Shown here in pieces: positions 9,990 to 22,605 of a stretch of 64,000 nt of DNA; positions within the stretch are counted from its first letter, which is position 1, and the number at the start of each line of letters is the position of its first letter. The position numbers and the translations under genes are program-made. The notes beneath the pieces were generated by a model. It saw nothing but the letters and a program-made list of their open reading frames with translations. It was not told where the DNA came from and did no database searches. Origin of the DNA: Ziziphus jujuba (Eukaryota; Streptophyta; Magnoliopsida; Rosales; Rhamnaceae); assembly GCF_031755915.1 (NCBI RefSeq), contig NC_083387.1, positions 7,012,501-7,076,500 on the forward strand, written 5' to 3'.

Positions 9990-12900
9990 TTACGATACTG
10001 CTTTAGACTTCCATGCCAAGTACTTCCTATTTTCGTGCTTGTATCGTCTCCACTCCCTTAAAGCAGCCAGGAGAACATGCATTGAAACTGGTAGAAAAAA
10101 AGGCTGTGCAAATAGCAAAAGCTCATGAGAAACATGTCCTATTATTGTTTAGGCTAACACCATATTGCGAACGCTAACACCTAACGTCAACTTAAGATGG
10201 GTTTTAGCAACTAACCGAGTAGACAGCAAAACAGTGCTCAAATGAGTAGTAGCTCACGGACATGATAGATGGGTGGAAGAAGGCTTCTTCCGCAAGAGAT
10301 CTTGCTTGCCTAGACGATACTGAAAAAGAAAGTAACTGATTATCAGGGTTTGAATGCAATACGAGAAATTGACAATAGATAATTCAACTGAAGCAACTAG
10401 TGAAATAATAAAAGCCCTTAGGAGCTTTCGAACTTACCAGCTGAAGCATCATAAACTCCAAGAGAGGCATTAATTTGAGCCAATTTTGCTTCATCCAACG
10501 AGAACTTCACCTGTTCAAGAAGACAGCAGTTAGTCATATCCAAAATGGATTAGAGCACAAGCCCCAAAATGAATGTACTGAAACTGAGCTCTGAAACTCG
10601 ATTAAAAGTATGGTCCACAACTCTTAATTCAACGAATGACTAGATGAAATGTATCCTCAAATAAACATATAACCGCAAAGATCTTGACAAATTAATATAG
10701 ACAAGGTTGCAGACTTTTATGCATTGGAGTTCTTTGGCGTTAAAGCTATGGTCAATGATATGAACTTTGATCAAATATAAGGCATAATGTGTTCCTGATA
10801 TGACCCAAAACAAAAAATATCGTGTTTCTGGTAGAAACAGGATGCATGATCGGTGTGTGTTGTTATTTCTCCAGCCAAGAAAAGAGAGACAGAAGCTGTA
10901 AGTACATTAGGAATTCTTTTAAAGCATCAATGAAAAAGCTTTTGTGCTTTTTTTTTTTTTTTTTTTTTGGGGGGGGGGGGCGCAATTGATTGAAATAAAA
11001 CTTTTTTTTTTTTTTTTTTTTTTGTTTGGGCACTTGATTGAAATAAAACTTATTATAATTGCATTTATTTTGTTTCTATTTATGAGTTTTCTAAGCACAT
11101 TCAAATTTTATTTCCAGTAAAATCTTTATTTTCTTCTTGATTTTATTGTTATTTGAAAATAGCAGATGTCGAAAATTAACATTCATCTTGACAAGTCACC
11201 TGTTTTCCAATCTCATCCATGATAATCATCCTAGGCAGTGACTGAACCTGCATTTAGAAATGTATTATCCCCAGAAACAGATAATCTGGCTAAATCCAAA
11301 AGAATTGGTTCATCAATGACTAAAATTGACAGAAGTTATTAACCAAGACAAACTCAGAGCATACCAATCTGGAGAGAGATCCAAGGGTTGTAGCACATGA
11401 ATGGAGACTAGAACATGTGTGTTGCCGAGATAATACATCCAATTCCCTGTAGAGGAGTCATCGGTAAGAACACCCTCATACTAGGTACAAGACTACTAAC
11501 TGATTTGATGATACCAAAACAAGAATTGGAGGTCTTCAAGATATTATATAGGTGATATATACATGATACAAGAGTTCAAATGACCAAGGATGTGTATGAA
11601 GTTCACTAAATCTTATTTTCTTCAGAACATAAATACAAAATGGGATATTATTCTGAAGGAGCCATACAAATGGATATGTTGATTTACAATGGTATAAGGA
11701 ACTTGGCAGACTTTAGCTTAATGCAGTCATCCCCATGCTTAACAAATTTCATTAAACAAATAAAATACAAGGATGCCATTTTCATAATATTTCAGCCTGT
11801 AGTATTTTATCTTCAATTCTAATAGGTATCTTACCATACTGTGAAGCCTCTTTCACTGGCTAAAAGGCTGGATGTGCCTGAAGAACCAATGTAAACGTTA
11901 TCAGATTTAAGACCAAAAAGCTGCCGAAACTGCCCCGTGAAAACTTCAAAAACCTTCTGAAGATCCTGTTTCAGAACGTGTATGCATCAATCATGAGTAA
12001 ATCAACTAGAAGCCATCTGCAATAGCAGAACATGAACTTCTATCTGTAACAAATATGAGAAAAACATTTGTTTAGTGGATATGTTATTTTTCATAGTTCA
12101 CAAAATACAGTCAAAACAAATATAACCTGTTAAGGCTTATGTTTTGTTTCCAGCTCATAAACTATGGTCTCAAACAGAAACAGAAATTTTGATCCATAAA
12201 AAGAAGCAAACTATGCTAGAAACCAAAGTAATTTAGCTATTTCTAATAGTGGAAAAAACTGTCCACTCCAACATATTTCAAATTTCGACATTAGAATTGG
12301 CAAACATGAGAGTAGTTTTGCTGACACTACGACGTCGCTTATGGAATTTTCGGTAGGTCCAAAGATTAGACACTTGACTGTTCAATGCCATACAAATATT
12401 GTTATACTTATACCTCTTCCAAAATTGAAAGCATGTTCTAAATGTAATATTTACACCAGTATTCTTTCATATATCCCCATCACAATGTAGGGTTTGATTG
12501 TTCTAAGGAAGAGGAGAATAAATCTTTACACAATCATAAAATAAGCATCTAACCTGGTGTGAAATTGTATGCCTGAATGGATGCTCAATCCCAGAATTTT
12601 TCCCACATCCTTTTGGGTTCCAAACAATAATGCCTCCCCATTTCTTTAACATGTCATCATTTGAAATTTAAAAATATCAGAAAACTGACAAGAAAAATCA
12701 TCAGAGAACACTCAGTATAAAGATGATGAATCTACTAACAGGAGATATAAAGCCATTTGTTTTGGAAATCTCTCCATCTGGAAGCCGTAGGAGAAGAGGA
12801 CACTCCTTTGATGATGGTATATATCTAACAGCAAATAGAGTGGGGAAAATAGGATATTCACATTGTGAGTTGTTAATCAAGACAACAAATATGCAATTAG

Positions 12901-14558
12901 AAGATTGATTGAGTTAAAGAATATACACTACAAAATGCAATATCTTTGACCTCCCGCCAGCTGCAATGGAAGTATCCAAGTGCCACTCATTTGAATTTAC
13001 CTATAAGACTTGATATTACATTCAAAATACTTCCAAAATAATTCAAACTAGAAGTAGCATATGCATGCACAAGCAAGCATAAAAAAGTATATACAAATAT
13101 AATTTTACTAAATACCGAACCTTTTGCAACAAGCATTCTATAAACTAAAAAGCAAATGGAACAAGTATTATTCCCTCGATTAACTAACTACGAAATGAAA
13201 AGAAGTTAAGGGTTGATGAAACATACGAAAAAAGGAAGATCCTTCGTACTAAAGATGTAACTACCCAACTTGTCATCCCAGTAAGAAAACGATGACTTCG
13301 GCGTATGGTATAACACCTATCCTCAAGAAAGAACAATGTAAACAGATTATAATGAGATTACCCATACAACAATCGTACTGAAAGATTAGGATGCATATAG
13401 AGAAAGAAAGTCTGCCTATAAACCTGACTTTCCACCGTTATGTTGGCTATTGGCTCCAATGCCTCAATGACAGGGGACAACAGATTCTCATCTACATCCT
13501 GAAAATCCCTGCAGATACACACAAGCATCTAAAATACTAGAATTTGCATATAATTTCATAGAAACAAAAATGTTTCAAACATTACAAATATAAAATCAGA
13601 ATACAAATAAAGAGCTTCATACCAGTCATAAATCCAATCACGTGGTTCAGCATTTAGCAAATTGAAGGAAAGAACAATCCTACCATCAGCACCAACAGGC
13701 ATAAACTCCTCATGAATCAATCCTTCTTCCTTTCCACCATTAACAAACACCTTAACAAAAATCTCCGCCATCCTCGACGCCGCCGCCGCAGCCTCCGATA
13801 CCCTGCCGGAAATCCAGGCGTGCCTGTACTTCCCAACTACAGCTCGCACCTCATCATCTCTACGCACCCATACCACAGTATAAACCTTCCCAGCAGATGC
13901 GACCTCCGACCAGCCTCCAAACACCGACTCCAACGAATCATCAATAGCATCATCATCATCAGAGTCAAAATCAACCGCGGCCATTGAACCGCACTTCCAT
14001 GGACTCGAAGATTTACTGCCCTGGGATTGGAGACACTGGGAGTCGGATTCTACGACCACGGAGACGGTGTAGTTGGTACTGCATGTGCCGCATTGCGGGG
14101 TTTGTGGAGTGAATTTGGTCATTTGGTTGATTATGGAGACTTGAAGATCATCTATGGCGGAGGAGGTGATGGAGGATTTAGAGTTGAAGCCGAGGAAGAT
14201 AGCTTGAAAATGGCAGGGGAACAGCAATGGACTAGAATCGAGCTGAGCTGAGAGGGACTCAACTTCGCGGAATGGTAGAGGTGCGCGGTAGATTTCCACT
14301 GTTTTCCATAAGAAAGGGAAGCCTGTACAAAATTACAGTAAAGGAGATATAAATAGCAAAGAGAGAGAGATAGAGAGAAAGAAATAAAGAGAGGGAAATT
14401 AGACCTAGGACGAAGGAGAAGAGGACTGAAAGGGTCAGCACGAGCCGTTTTAACCCAGGTTTGGTTTTTCGCATGGTTTTGGGATCGAAATCGGATGCTG
14501 GTTCTTGTACTTGAGATGTTTCAGATTTTGGAGGTTCGGAATCTGAAACTTCCGCCAT
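9990..14558 (-). CDS. PIGS: GPI transamidase component PIG-S
   Basis: Thirteen exons in transcription order: 14558-14405, 14322-13623, 13508-13424, 13316-13227, 13000-12927, 12824-12740, 12643-12554, 11965-11835, 11446-11365, 11247-11200, 10510-10438, 10319-10216, 10103-9990; 609 codons plus stop. Visible features: acidic N-terminus, a basic stretch (RKTKPGLKR), a first membrane helix (LVLTLSVLFSFVLG continuing over the splice into FPFLW), KTVEIYRAPLPFREVESLS, a long lumenal region with an Asp run (DFDSDDDD), NITVESQ, SSRQARSLAEEAFFHPSIM, and a second hydrophobic segment near the C-terminus followed by a basic tail. Family knowledge: PIG-S is an ER-membrane subunit of the GPI transamidase that attaches GPI anchors to proteins. 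Exon 7 begins Lys-Trp where I would expect Met-Trp, so that acceptor is slightly less certain. The 5' end lies 121 bases from the tRNA-Lys gene, on the opposite strand. Confidence 0.93.
10944..11052. repeat. Poly(T)-poly(G) tract with duplicated flank, in a PIG-S intron
   Basis: About 22 T followed by about 12 G, then TTGATTGAAATAAAACTT, a second long T run, and the same TTGATTGAAATAAAACTT text again. The unit is roughly 50 bases, duplicated inside the intron between 11199 and 10511. Probably replication slippage; no coding effect. Confidence 0.8.
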
Positions 14559-14679
14559 TGTTGAACCACCGAAGATCCTTGGATCGTGCTCTCTGTAAGA
14601 ATGTTGTATTGTTGAGAGTTGCGAAGCCTACATCCGCTATCTTGTCTTTCTATAATGAATTGGAGGAAGAGATCGCACA

Positions 14680-14752
14680 GCCGTCTTAGCTCAGCCGGTA
14701 GAGCGCACGGCTTTTAACCGTGTGGTCGTGGGTTCGATTCCCACAGACGGCG
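14680..14752 (+). tRNA. tRNA-Lys (anticodon UUU)
   Basis: A 73-base cloverleaf: acceptor stem GCCGTCT pairs with AGACGGC (14745-14751), discriminator G at 14752. D-arm region TAGCTCAGCCGGTAGAGC matches an A box. The anticodon stem CACGG/CCGTG carries loop CTTTTAA with anticodon TTT at 14713-14715. The T arm GTGGGTTCGATTCCCAC contains the B box. No intron and no encoded CCA, as expected for a nuclear gene. A long T run follows directly and would serve as the Pol III terminator. It lies between the heads of PIG-S (minus, upstream 121 bp) and the 3' end of MetRS. Confidence 0.97.
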
Positions 14753-14780
14753 TTTTTTTTTTTTTTTTTTTTTTTTTTTT
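14753..14780 (+). terminator. Poly(T) Pol III terminator of tRNA-Lys
   Basis: About 28 T immediately follow the discriminator base. Four or more T are enough for RNA polymerase III release; this run is unusually long. Confidence 0.85.
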
Positions 14781-15251
14781 TCAATTATATTAAAAAACGT
14801 GAAACACAACGCTGGTTATGTAACCAAGTAAATCTGCTTTACTGGGCCCCTTCATTTATTTATTTTTTTTCAATTGTGTTTTCTCCGATACTTGGCCATT
14901 CATTCTCTTTATAATGCCAATTACAGTGTCATTTGCCAAATGTACCTACATTTTCTCCTTTTTTTGGCCAAAAATAAATAAATTCAGACTTACAACTTGA
15001 AACAAATTTTCAAATCAAACGTGGAACACAACGCTGTAACAAAAGCAAATCTGCTTTACTCAGGTGCCTCTAATCAGGAGAACAAGCATTACTATAAACA
15101 TATTTTAACCAAGAGGACATATAAACATGTTGCAGGGTATGCCAACCTCTACCACTCCAACTCTTTTTATTCACCCAAAAAAAAAAAAAAAAAAAAAAAT
15201 TCCTAACACTCAGGGTGGCACAACATACTGGAAAAAAAAAAAAAAATTACA
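14781..15251. repeat. Short intergenic space with a diverged direct repeat
   Basis: Text around 14798-14845 (AACGTGAAACACAACGCTGG, then AAATCTGCTTTACT) recurs at 15018-15062 (AACGTGGAACACAACGCTG, AAATCTGCTTTACT), about 220 bases apart. Two further homopolymer runs (A at about 15178-15199 and 15232-15246) lie before the MetRS stop. No coding potential for the missing MetRS C-terminal domain was seen here. Confidence 0.7.
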
Positions 15252-18200
15252 TCAGACTTTGGTTTTGTCCAATTTCTCACCAGCTTTCCTTGCTTCACCT
15301 TCTAAATTCACCACTCTATCAGCTTGACTTCCAGCAAACTTCTTCCTGAAGAACTCTACATCTTCATCTGCCTGTGCCACAGCACAATAAGACATAAAAT
15401 CCTAAGTTCATGTGGATACAATCAAGGTTTAAAGTTTAAATTGGGGAGGAAACAGAATGAAGGTTGAAGGTATTAGAGTGAAGTGCATACCAATTCCTTA
15501 AATATAGGCTCTGGTGTCCCAATCCTATGGCCAGCAGGTATAAGTTCCCATGGTTTTCTTAACCTTTCAAGATCCTCATTCTCATCTCGAAGTGAAAGTT
15601 TTTTCTCCAGAGGCAAACCAAGCTGACTTAATACCTTGAATTACATAAGAAGGTGAAGACATTAAATAAACTTGTGCCAATTGTTAACCTTAGAATTTAG
15701 AGAGTTCAGGATATAATATCATGCCTTGAGAGAAAATGAAGGCATGAATGGTTCTAACACGCAAGCAAGAAGATAGACCAGTCCTACAGAAGTTCTCACA
15801 ACAATGGCACAGGAAGCTTGGTCTTGCTTGTAAAGCTTCCAGAACTGGCTTTCCTACATATACACCAGCAATTAAAGTGAATAAGCAACACCTCTATGAA
15901 CCATCTATTTGTATTGCAAAAACTAATCTTTTGCAATCTTACTTGCAAATATGCATTCCCTTCACTGGAAATGCTTATTCCAATTTTCAGTGCTTGCTTT
16001 AGTTTGACCTGAATCACATTAATGTAGATAGTTGCGCGTTATATAGAAGAATGCTGTGCAGAGTAGAAGTTAAAGTAGAAGGCATTGGTGAAGGATCTGC
16101 TAATCAATCACCTTTTCCATTGCTTCTATGTATTGGTCTATATATTCACCAATTCTTTCTGCCAATGTTTTAGTCAATAAATGTGATTCTGCACCTGAGG
16201 CATCGGGTATGATAGATCCATAACCTAATCCTGCAGCAAATAACAGTCATGGAAAAAGGTGGTCTCTGTAAAATCATTTTTCTGTCTCAAAGTCTCTAGG
16301 TAAAAATGAGAATCAAGAATTTTAGCAAACTTTATTTTAGATAGGAAGCTCAGAATTTGGACATCATCAAGAAGCTAACCTTGGGGTTTTGCTATGAAGC
16401 TCAATACTCGGTTAATGAAATTGCCCAAATTATTTAGTAATTCACTATTTAGTTTTGCCTGCAAGTCCGCCCATGTAAAGAGGGTGTCTGAGACCTAACG
16501 GTGGAAACAAATAGAAATAAATCCATTAGAAGCTGGCCACTGTGACAGTTATGATGTACAAGAAGGCACAGTGAAACACTCACCTCTGGCCTATTAGTTA
16601 GCAAGTAATACCGCCAAACTTCTGCAGGAATGTTTGTGTCTTTTGCATCATTGCCGAAAACTCCCACACCCTTACTCTTGGAGAACTTTCCTGCATCATC
16701 ATGTTTAAGCAACATTTTAATCGACAAGGGCAAAGCAAAGGAAAGAACAAAGTAAATAAGCTTCAACCTGAAGCATCAGATTGACAAATGTCCATGCTTG
16801 ATGACTAGTATATACCTGATTCATAGTTAATATATTCAGTGACACTAATATTTTTCATCAATGTCCAGTTTTCTCCAGTTCCAATAAGTGTAGATGGAAA
16901 CATAACCTGCAATCATAAATAAGTTAACCAGATATTTCCGGAGAACCAAATTTATTTTGGAACATGCTGGTCCTAATTATTGCAGGAGTGCTTTTCAAAG
17001 GAGCAACCAAATGCATTTTACTTCCTATCTTTACAAAATGAGTACCACGGCGACGTATTCTGCTAATCATCTTGTCATAGTATTTGGTAGACTTGGTAGA
17101 CGAAAATTTCTTTCAATTAAATGTGTAATTATAGTATTAGACATAATAGTATAAGACAATATCATAAGATGGAGCAGAAAAATGTCGGAATGTCTCTGCA
17201 CTATACGAGCTTTCTATAAGTTAAGCTAGTTTGTTGTTAACTTACGCTAAGGCAGTGATACTACACCAAGAAGAAGTTTAGTCCAACTTTGATTCATTTC
17301 CATTGATTCAAAAGAAATAATGAAGTGGAACCCTTTAATAGTCAATTCAAGGAAACACAACAGTAATTCAACACATATGGAGTCTGAAAATCCAGAGTAC
17401 AGGGGATGAAGGAATTCATACAGTGTGGAATGGCACATTATCTTTTCCCATGAACTGATACAGCTCCACATCTTCAGGGTTCTTCCACCACTTCTCCCAA
17501 TCAGTTGTGTAACATGAAGTGATAGACACGTAACCAATAGGTGCATCAAACCATACATAGAAAACCTAAGCATCAAGGATCAGCAAGAAAATTATAAATC
17601 TTAGTTGAAAAATCAAAGTGGGATGGCCAGCTACAAAGATCAAAATCAAACACAGAGCAACATATGTACTTGCTAACCTTGTCCCTGAATTTTTCATGTG
17701 GAACGGGAACACCCCATTTAAGGTCCCTTGTTATACAGCGGGGCTTTAATCCCTCTTTAAGCCAAGCATATGTAGCTTGAATAGCATTTTGGCTCCAAGA
17801 TCCAGCAACTGACATGTAATTGATATACTCTTCCAATTTTTCCTTCAACAATGGGAGCTCAAGAAACAAGTGGTTTGTGTCACGAATTTCTGGAGTTTTC
17901 TGACATACCTGAAGCAAATTTAAGCACAAAATCAAATAATGTTCAAAAGAGAGTCGATATTTTTGCTTCCAATTTGCAGAAATACTATTCAACCAAATCC
18001 TCACTTGAAATAGAAGAAGTTTGAAATGCTGGAACTATAGTAACTTAGAGAACACGCATACCTTACATTTAGGATCCACAAGTTCAGAAGGATTCAACAG
18101 TCTTCCACACTTCTCACATTGGTCACCACGTGCAGAATCGTAATTACAATCTGGTGTAGGACAGGTGCCTTCCACAAGCCGGTCAGCCAAGAAACGCTCA

Positions 18201-19255
18201 CATGTTTCACAATGAAGCTGTAACTCTTGTCAGAGTTTTGAACCATATGCAACAAAGTACCGCTCTGTAATAAACTGTATCCATATGCAGAGAAGTATGT
18301 GTTCAATGTAGATAAACGACATGTAGAAAACTAAATACCTGCTGCATGGTTCTCTCAGAAAGCCAATTGCTCTCCATCAGTTTCTTGAAAATGGATTGGC
18401 ATATTTCAGTTTGTTGAGGAGTTGATGTGCGACCAAATTCATCAAAACTTATGTCAAACCAATCGTAGACCTCCTTATGAATTGCATAATATCTACACAA
18501 GTAATGAACAGAAATAGAAAATTCCTTTTTAAATAACAGAAACGGAAAATTCTTGGTGATATAATTTATTCCCATATAAACACTAACCAACCAATTACAG
18601 GCATAGATTTCTAAGAGTGATAAGGAAAGGACAACAAAAGTCTATGTTATTGTATAAACTTCAGGTATAACATAAAGTTTGGTCAATGTCAAGTACCCCA
18701 TATTTTGATAAGATATGATTCAAGGAGCATAATAAATTAGTTTAAGGAACTGCTAAACAGAATTAGCATTAACTTGCATCATAATCCATGAATTTGAAAC
18801 CTTATAAGGCTATTATCCCTATCCCTACTGCTTTGCTTGACCAACAACTTACTTATCACAAATCTGCTGTGGAGTACAATTTTCCTCCATGGCCTTTGTC
18901 TCTGTTGCCGTCCCATACTCATCAGTTCCACAAATGTATATAGAATTATACCCACGAAGACGACAATACCGAGAAAAAACATCAGCACTTAGAACACCTG
19001 TATTAGTTGCAGCAATGAATCCATGAAATACATGAATACGAAATTAAAAGATGAAAACTGATACCAAAAGCAGAACTGAAAGATGGAGAGGGGAGAAAAT
19101 TGAAGAAGGAAGGTGAAATTACAGCCAATGAGAGTGCCAAGATGAGGAACATTGTTGACATAAGGCAAAGCACTGGTGATGAGTATGTTCCTCTTGCCGG
19201 GGATGGGTATTTTTGGATTTTTATCTCCTTTTCTGCCATCTGATCGATCTCCCAT
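15252..19255 (-). CDS. MetRS: Methionyl-tRNA synthetase, cytosolic type, lacking the C-terminal tRNA-binding domain
   Basis: Fourteen exons: 19255-19123, 18997-18853, 18492-18339, 18217-18062, 17908-17678, 17565-17422, 16906-16816, 16690-16584, 16494-16380, 16230-16112, 16008-15943, 15853-15725, 15634-15491, 15371-15252; 617 codons plus stop. Catalytic landmarks: [16 protein letters not shown] (HIGH-type), [12 protein letters not shown], a Cys-rich zinc region (CETCERF, CPTPDC, CEKCG, CKVC), [13 protein letters not shown], and KFSKSKG (KMSKS-type), followed by an anticodon-binding helical domain. It charges initiator and elongator tRNA-Met. Plant cytosolic MetRS normally continues about 170-200 residues into an EMAPII/Arc1p-like tRNA-binding domain; here the frame stops at ...EKLDKTKV and nothing similar follows before the tRNA-Lys. 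The intron after 15725 uses a GC donor (AAG/GCATGA) with a normal AG acceptor. Either a shortened functional enzyme or a truncated duplicate. Confidence 0.9.
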
Positions 19256-20800
19256 TTCTTACAGCTTAGGAATGACCAAACTGCCAAGTTATGAGTAGAA
19301 TATGAAAGAAATTGATATACATATATATATATATATATATTCACATAAACCATGGTACTCAACTAAACCAAGTGCAGTGAAAGAAGAAGAATAATTATCA
19401 CCTACCAACTTAGGTTTCACGCAGCTTGGCAATGAAGGTGAAGAGAAGTAAAGTGAAGAATCAATGTCATGGATCAAGTATAAAATACCATCCAAATTAG
19501 TGAATCACACAGAACCATGAAGTCTAATTGGCTATGCAATCTTTCCAAACTTGTAATAGAGCTGACCTATAGGGAATCTTCAATAGAATCAATTCATGGG
19601 ACAGTACTAAATGATTCCAATGGTATCATATTTGATATCATTTCTAAATGAGTGGAGAATAATTCTCCAAGAAATTTGGCTTCATGACAATTATTTAATT
19701 GTTATTATTGTTTTTTGAAGAAAGTGGAAAAAAAAAAAATCTTTAACATTCAAATTACTCGAATTTAAAATTTAAAAATTATCATTAACGATAATTGTTA
19801 ATTAAGTTATCGATAAAGGATAGCTTTCTTCATGACACTTATTCTCCCAATGTATACTTAAGAGTTTGACGGTAACATCCTCCCACTTATAATCAAAATT
19901 GTTCTCATTCTCGCATTTATAAACAATAAAAATAAAAAAGCCATACCACTACAGACACTTTAAAGCGAAACCGTACCAATATATTATTAAAGATTAAAAG
20001 GCTAGACCATGAAGAACTTCACGCAGTCATAATAAGATATCTATCTTGTAACATAATATATGTATATATATATATATATATATACACAAGGCTAATGTCA
20101 CGCCATAAAAATAGTTAATCGAGTTATCTCCTCCACGTGGAACATTAATCAAAGTTAATGGATTTATTATATCATTTACGCAAAAAAAAAAAAAACGATT
20201 TATTACATCATTATTGATAACGAACATTAATTTTGTCATGTATTCTCATTCGCTTGGAAAACTTCAATGTAATATTCCCAAAGGGAATAAACACTTTATA
20301 CATGTAAATATGCATTGAAAAAGTAAAAAGAAGTATCAATTTGAATGAAAACAATTTCAAAGTTAATAATACGTTCATATTAAATCAAAATTACATCAAT
20401 TTCAGAACGTATTTGAGTTTTTAATAGATGAGTACATGCTCGACTTATTTCACCTCTATAATTTTGATTGCAGATCAAAATGCCATATTCCCAATAAAGC
20501 TATGGAATGCGAACGACAACGATTATTTTCTCAAGTAAAGTAGCTATCTAAACTAAATACAAGATAAGCTTCACTTGATTTCTAAACCTATTAAAAACAA
20601 ACAACTCCACAACTTTAAGATGTTTATGGAAATGTCTAATGTTGGCCTTCACTTTTGAGCCAAAAAAAAAAAATATATATATATATATATATATGTTGGC
20701 CTTCACTTTGTTTGGAATATCTTCGTCGTTCAACTGTTACAAAACCAAAATGATACATAGTAAAATTAAATTCAATCACTAATAGGGACATGATTTTATC
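19256..20800. other. AT-rich intergenic region upstream of MetRS
   Basis: No gene seen. Contains (AT)n runs at about 19316-19340, 20060-20085 and 20672-20694, and a 16-base direct repeat TGTTGGCCTTCACTTT at about 20639-20656 and 20694-20710 flanking one of them. About 20047-20170 resembles the DNA at 22107-22260. Confidence 0.5.
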
Positions 20801-20819
20801 TAAATTATTTCTAGCAAAA

Positions 20820-21980
20820 AAAAGATTTTATCTAAATTATCATCATAGATAAAAGTAGTATATAATACCTCAAAGTCGATAAGTCTAGGCTCATACAAGC
20901 TGACCCTTTTAGTTGATTTTTCTTGGTAGGAGAGCTGCCACAAAGTCATATTACAATAATAAATAATTTCAGTTAAACAAGAAAAAAATTCCAAATAAGA
21001 TTTATTATTTAAGATTTCAAAAGTCAGCATATCAAATATAATGTGCATATCATATTTATATCATATACATAAATAGTTTGAGCACTGACATTGATTGACA
21101 AAGTATGCAAGTAAGGAGCTGCCTTTACCAAAGGACAAAGCCACAGGAAAGATTTCTCATGTCACTTGGACAGTATATTGACATCTCCAAATGCTCAAGA
21201 TTAGTCAATTGATGAAATTGCAGGTTTATGTCATTTCTTTCCACAAACACCTATGCTTAGCCAAAATTAAATTAAAAACACACATTATTATAAATTCATA
21301 ATATTGAAAAATAAATAAAATAAAATCGATGTGACATAATTAATTAAGCAGTAATACCAACCTCTCTTTCCAAATCTAGTCTAAGTCTATTGACTTGAGG
21401 GAATTGACCAAGTAGCTCCGGGAAACAGCCAAACTTAAAACCCATGTGAGCCAACAGCAGTGGGCACTGAGCCTTTGAGGCCAAGGGACACGTGGGAGAG
21501 ATTAGGAGGCGGAGAATCCACAAACCCCATAGGACTTTGACACCCCATTACTCCATATAATCTAACCCGTCGAGATTCGGTGCACATAATCTAACGGATC
21601 CGGAACCATCATAAACTCTATCACGACGGTGACATATAATCGAGTGGTTGAGATTTGGGGCCGAGGTGATGCTGAGGCTTCGCATGGTACTGCACCTACG
21701 TATCTCCAAGTATTTCAAATTGGGAGCTTTTGAAACTATGATATCTTGGGCAACGTGCGAATCTACGACACATAAACGTTCAAGAAACGGAGAGTTAGAG
21801 ATTAAGCAATCAATATCTTGGCCATCCACATTCAGTTTGCTTAAACAACATTTCCTCAATCTCGGCCAATACAATTTCCTGTTATAGGAATTATATTTAT
21901 GGCAATTAAACATCCAGATTGAGTTTTTGGGCATTTTTTTGGGCAACAAATTTGAGCCATTTACTAATAGTCTTGTCACA
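20820..21980 (-). pseudogene. Decayed F-box/LRR-type gene fragment
   Basis: The longest intact piece (21979-21548) reads as leucine-rich repeats of the F-box/LRR/FBD family: CCLSKLNVDGQDIDCLISNS, PFLERLCVVDSHVAQ, KAPNLKYLEIRRC, SAPNLNH, CAPNLDGLDY. Homology then continues in changing frames: SPPPNLSHVSLGL (about 21520-21470), FPELLGQFPQVNRLRLDLE (about 21430-21370), LQFHQLTNLEHLEMSIY (about 21225-21170), PLVKAAPYLHTLSINV (about 21130-21085). These need at least two frameshifts, and no N-terminal F-box is present. The 5' end is cut close to the PPR fragment at 21983. Family members are substrate adaptors of SCF ubiquitin ligases; this copy is almost certainly non-functional. Confidence 0.7.
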
Positions 21981-21982
21981 GT

Positions 21983-22260
21983 ATCTTTCAGTTCATGGTT
22001 ATTTGATCTGGAGAGATTATATCCTTGTTGATATGTATGCTAAAACTGGACAATTGGAGCTTGCTTCTTATTTTTTTTTTATTTTGCTAAACATAAAGTA
22101 TCAATTTTGTAACATAATATTTATGTGGAAATTACAAGGCTAATGACACGGGCCATCATACATTATTCACCAATAATTAATAAAAAAATGGTCAAGTGGA
22201 ACATTACTAAGCAGTGGGAAGAATTATTTCTAATGATGAATTTAACCATATACCCAATTG
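21983..22260 (+). pseudogene. Truncated duplicate of the neighbouring PPR gene plus its 3' flank
   Basis: Bases 21983-22065 match 23280-23390 of the intact PPR gene: TCAGTTCATGGTTATTTGAT, GGAGAGAT, CTTGTTGATATGTATGCTAA, ACTGGA and TTGG.GCTTGCTT, with a deletion of roughly 25 bases in the copy. From about 22107 to 22260 the sequence instead matches the PPR 3' flank near 24700-24815 (TTATGTGGAAAT, GCTAATGACA, GGCCATCA, GAAGAATTA). So this is a shrunken tandem copy in which most of the coding region has been lost. No usable frame. Confidence 0.75.
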
Positions 22261-22605
22261 CACAATTGATTATATCATATTTTCTCTTGATCTCTATTCT
22301 TCTATTTTCTTCTTCCGATGAGGCCCAAGAAGATCGAAGTATTAAATTAAAATGAAAACTAAGGAAAAGACCCAGAAGACTAGCTAGATTTAAGATGTAC
22401 ATCCAGATATTGAATATTTCAATTTAGATTGATTTGATCGGGTTCGTCAGATTAAATTTTTTTTTTTTTTTTTTTAACACTTACTCGTGTTCCTAAATTA
22501 AACAAACTTATACTGAAATATTTCAGTTTAGAAATTAACAATATAACAATTAACAACCCATTCAATATATGCGGTTTTTATTTTTTTATTTTTTTATTCT
22601 CACTG

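Noticed and set aside
13712..14251. Plus-strand reading frames opposite PIG-S exon 2
   Set aside because: They mirror the well-supported PIG-S coding strand and show no family motifs.
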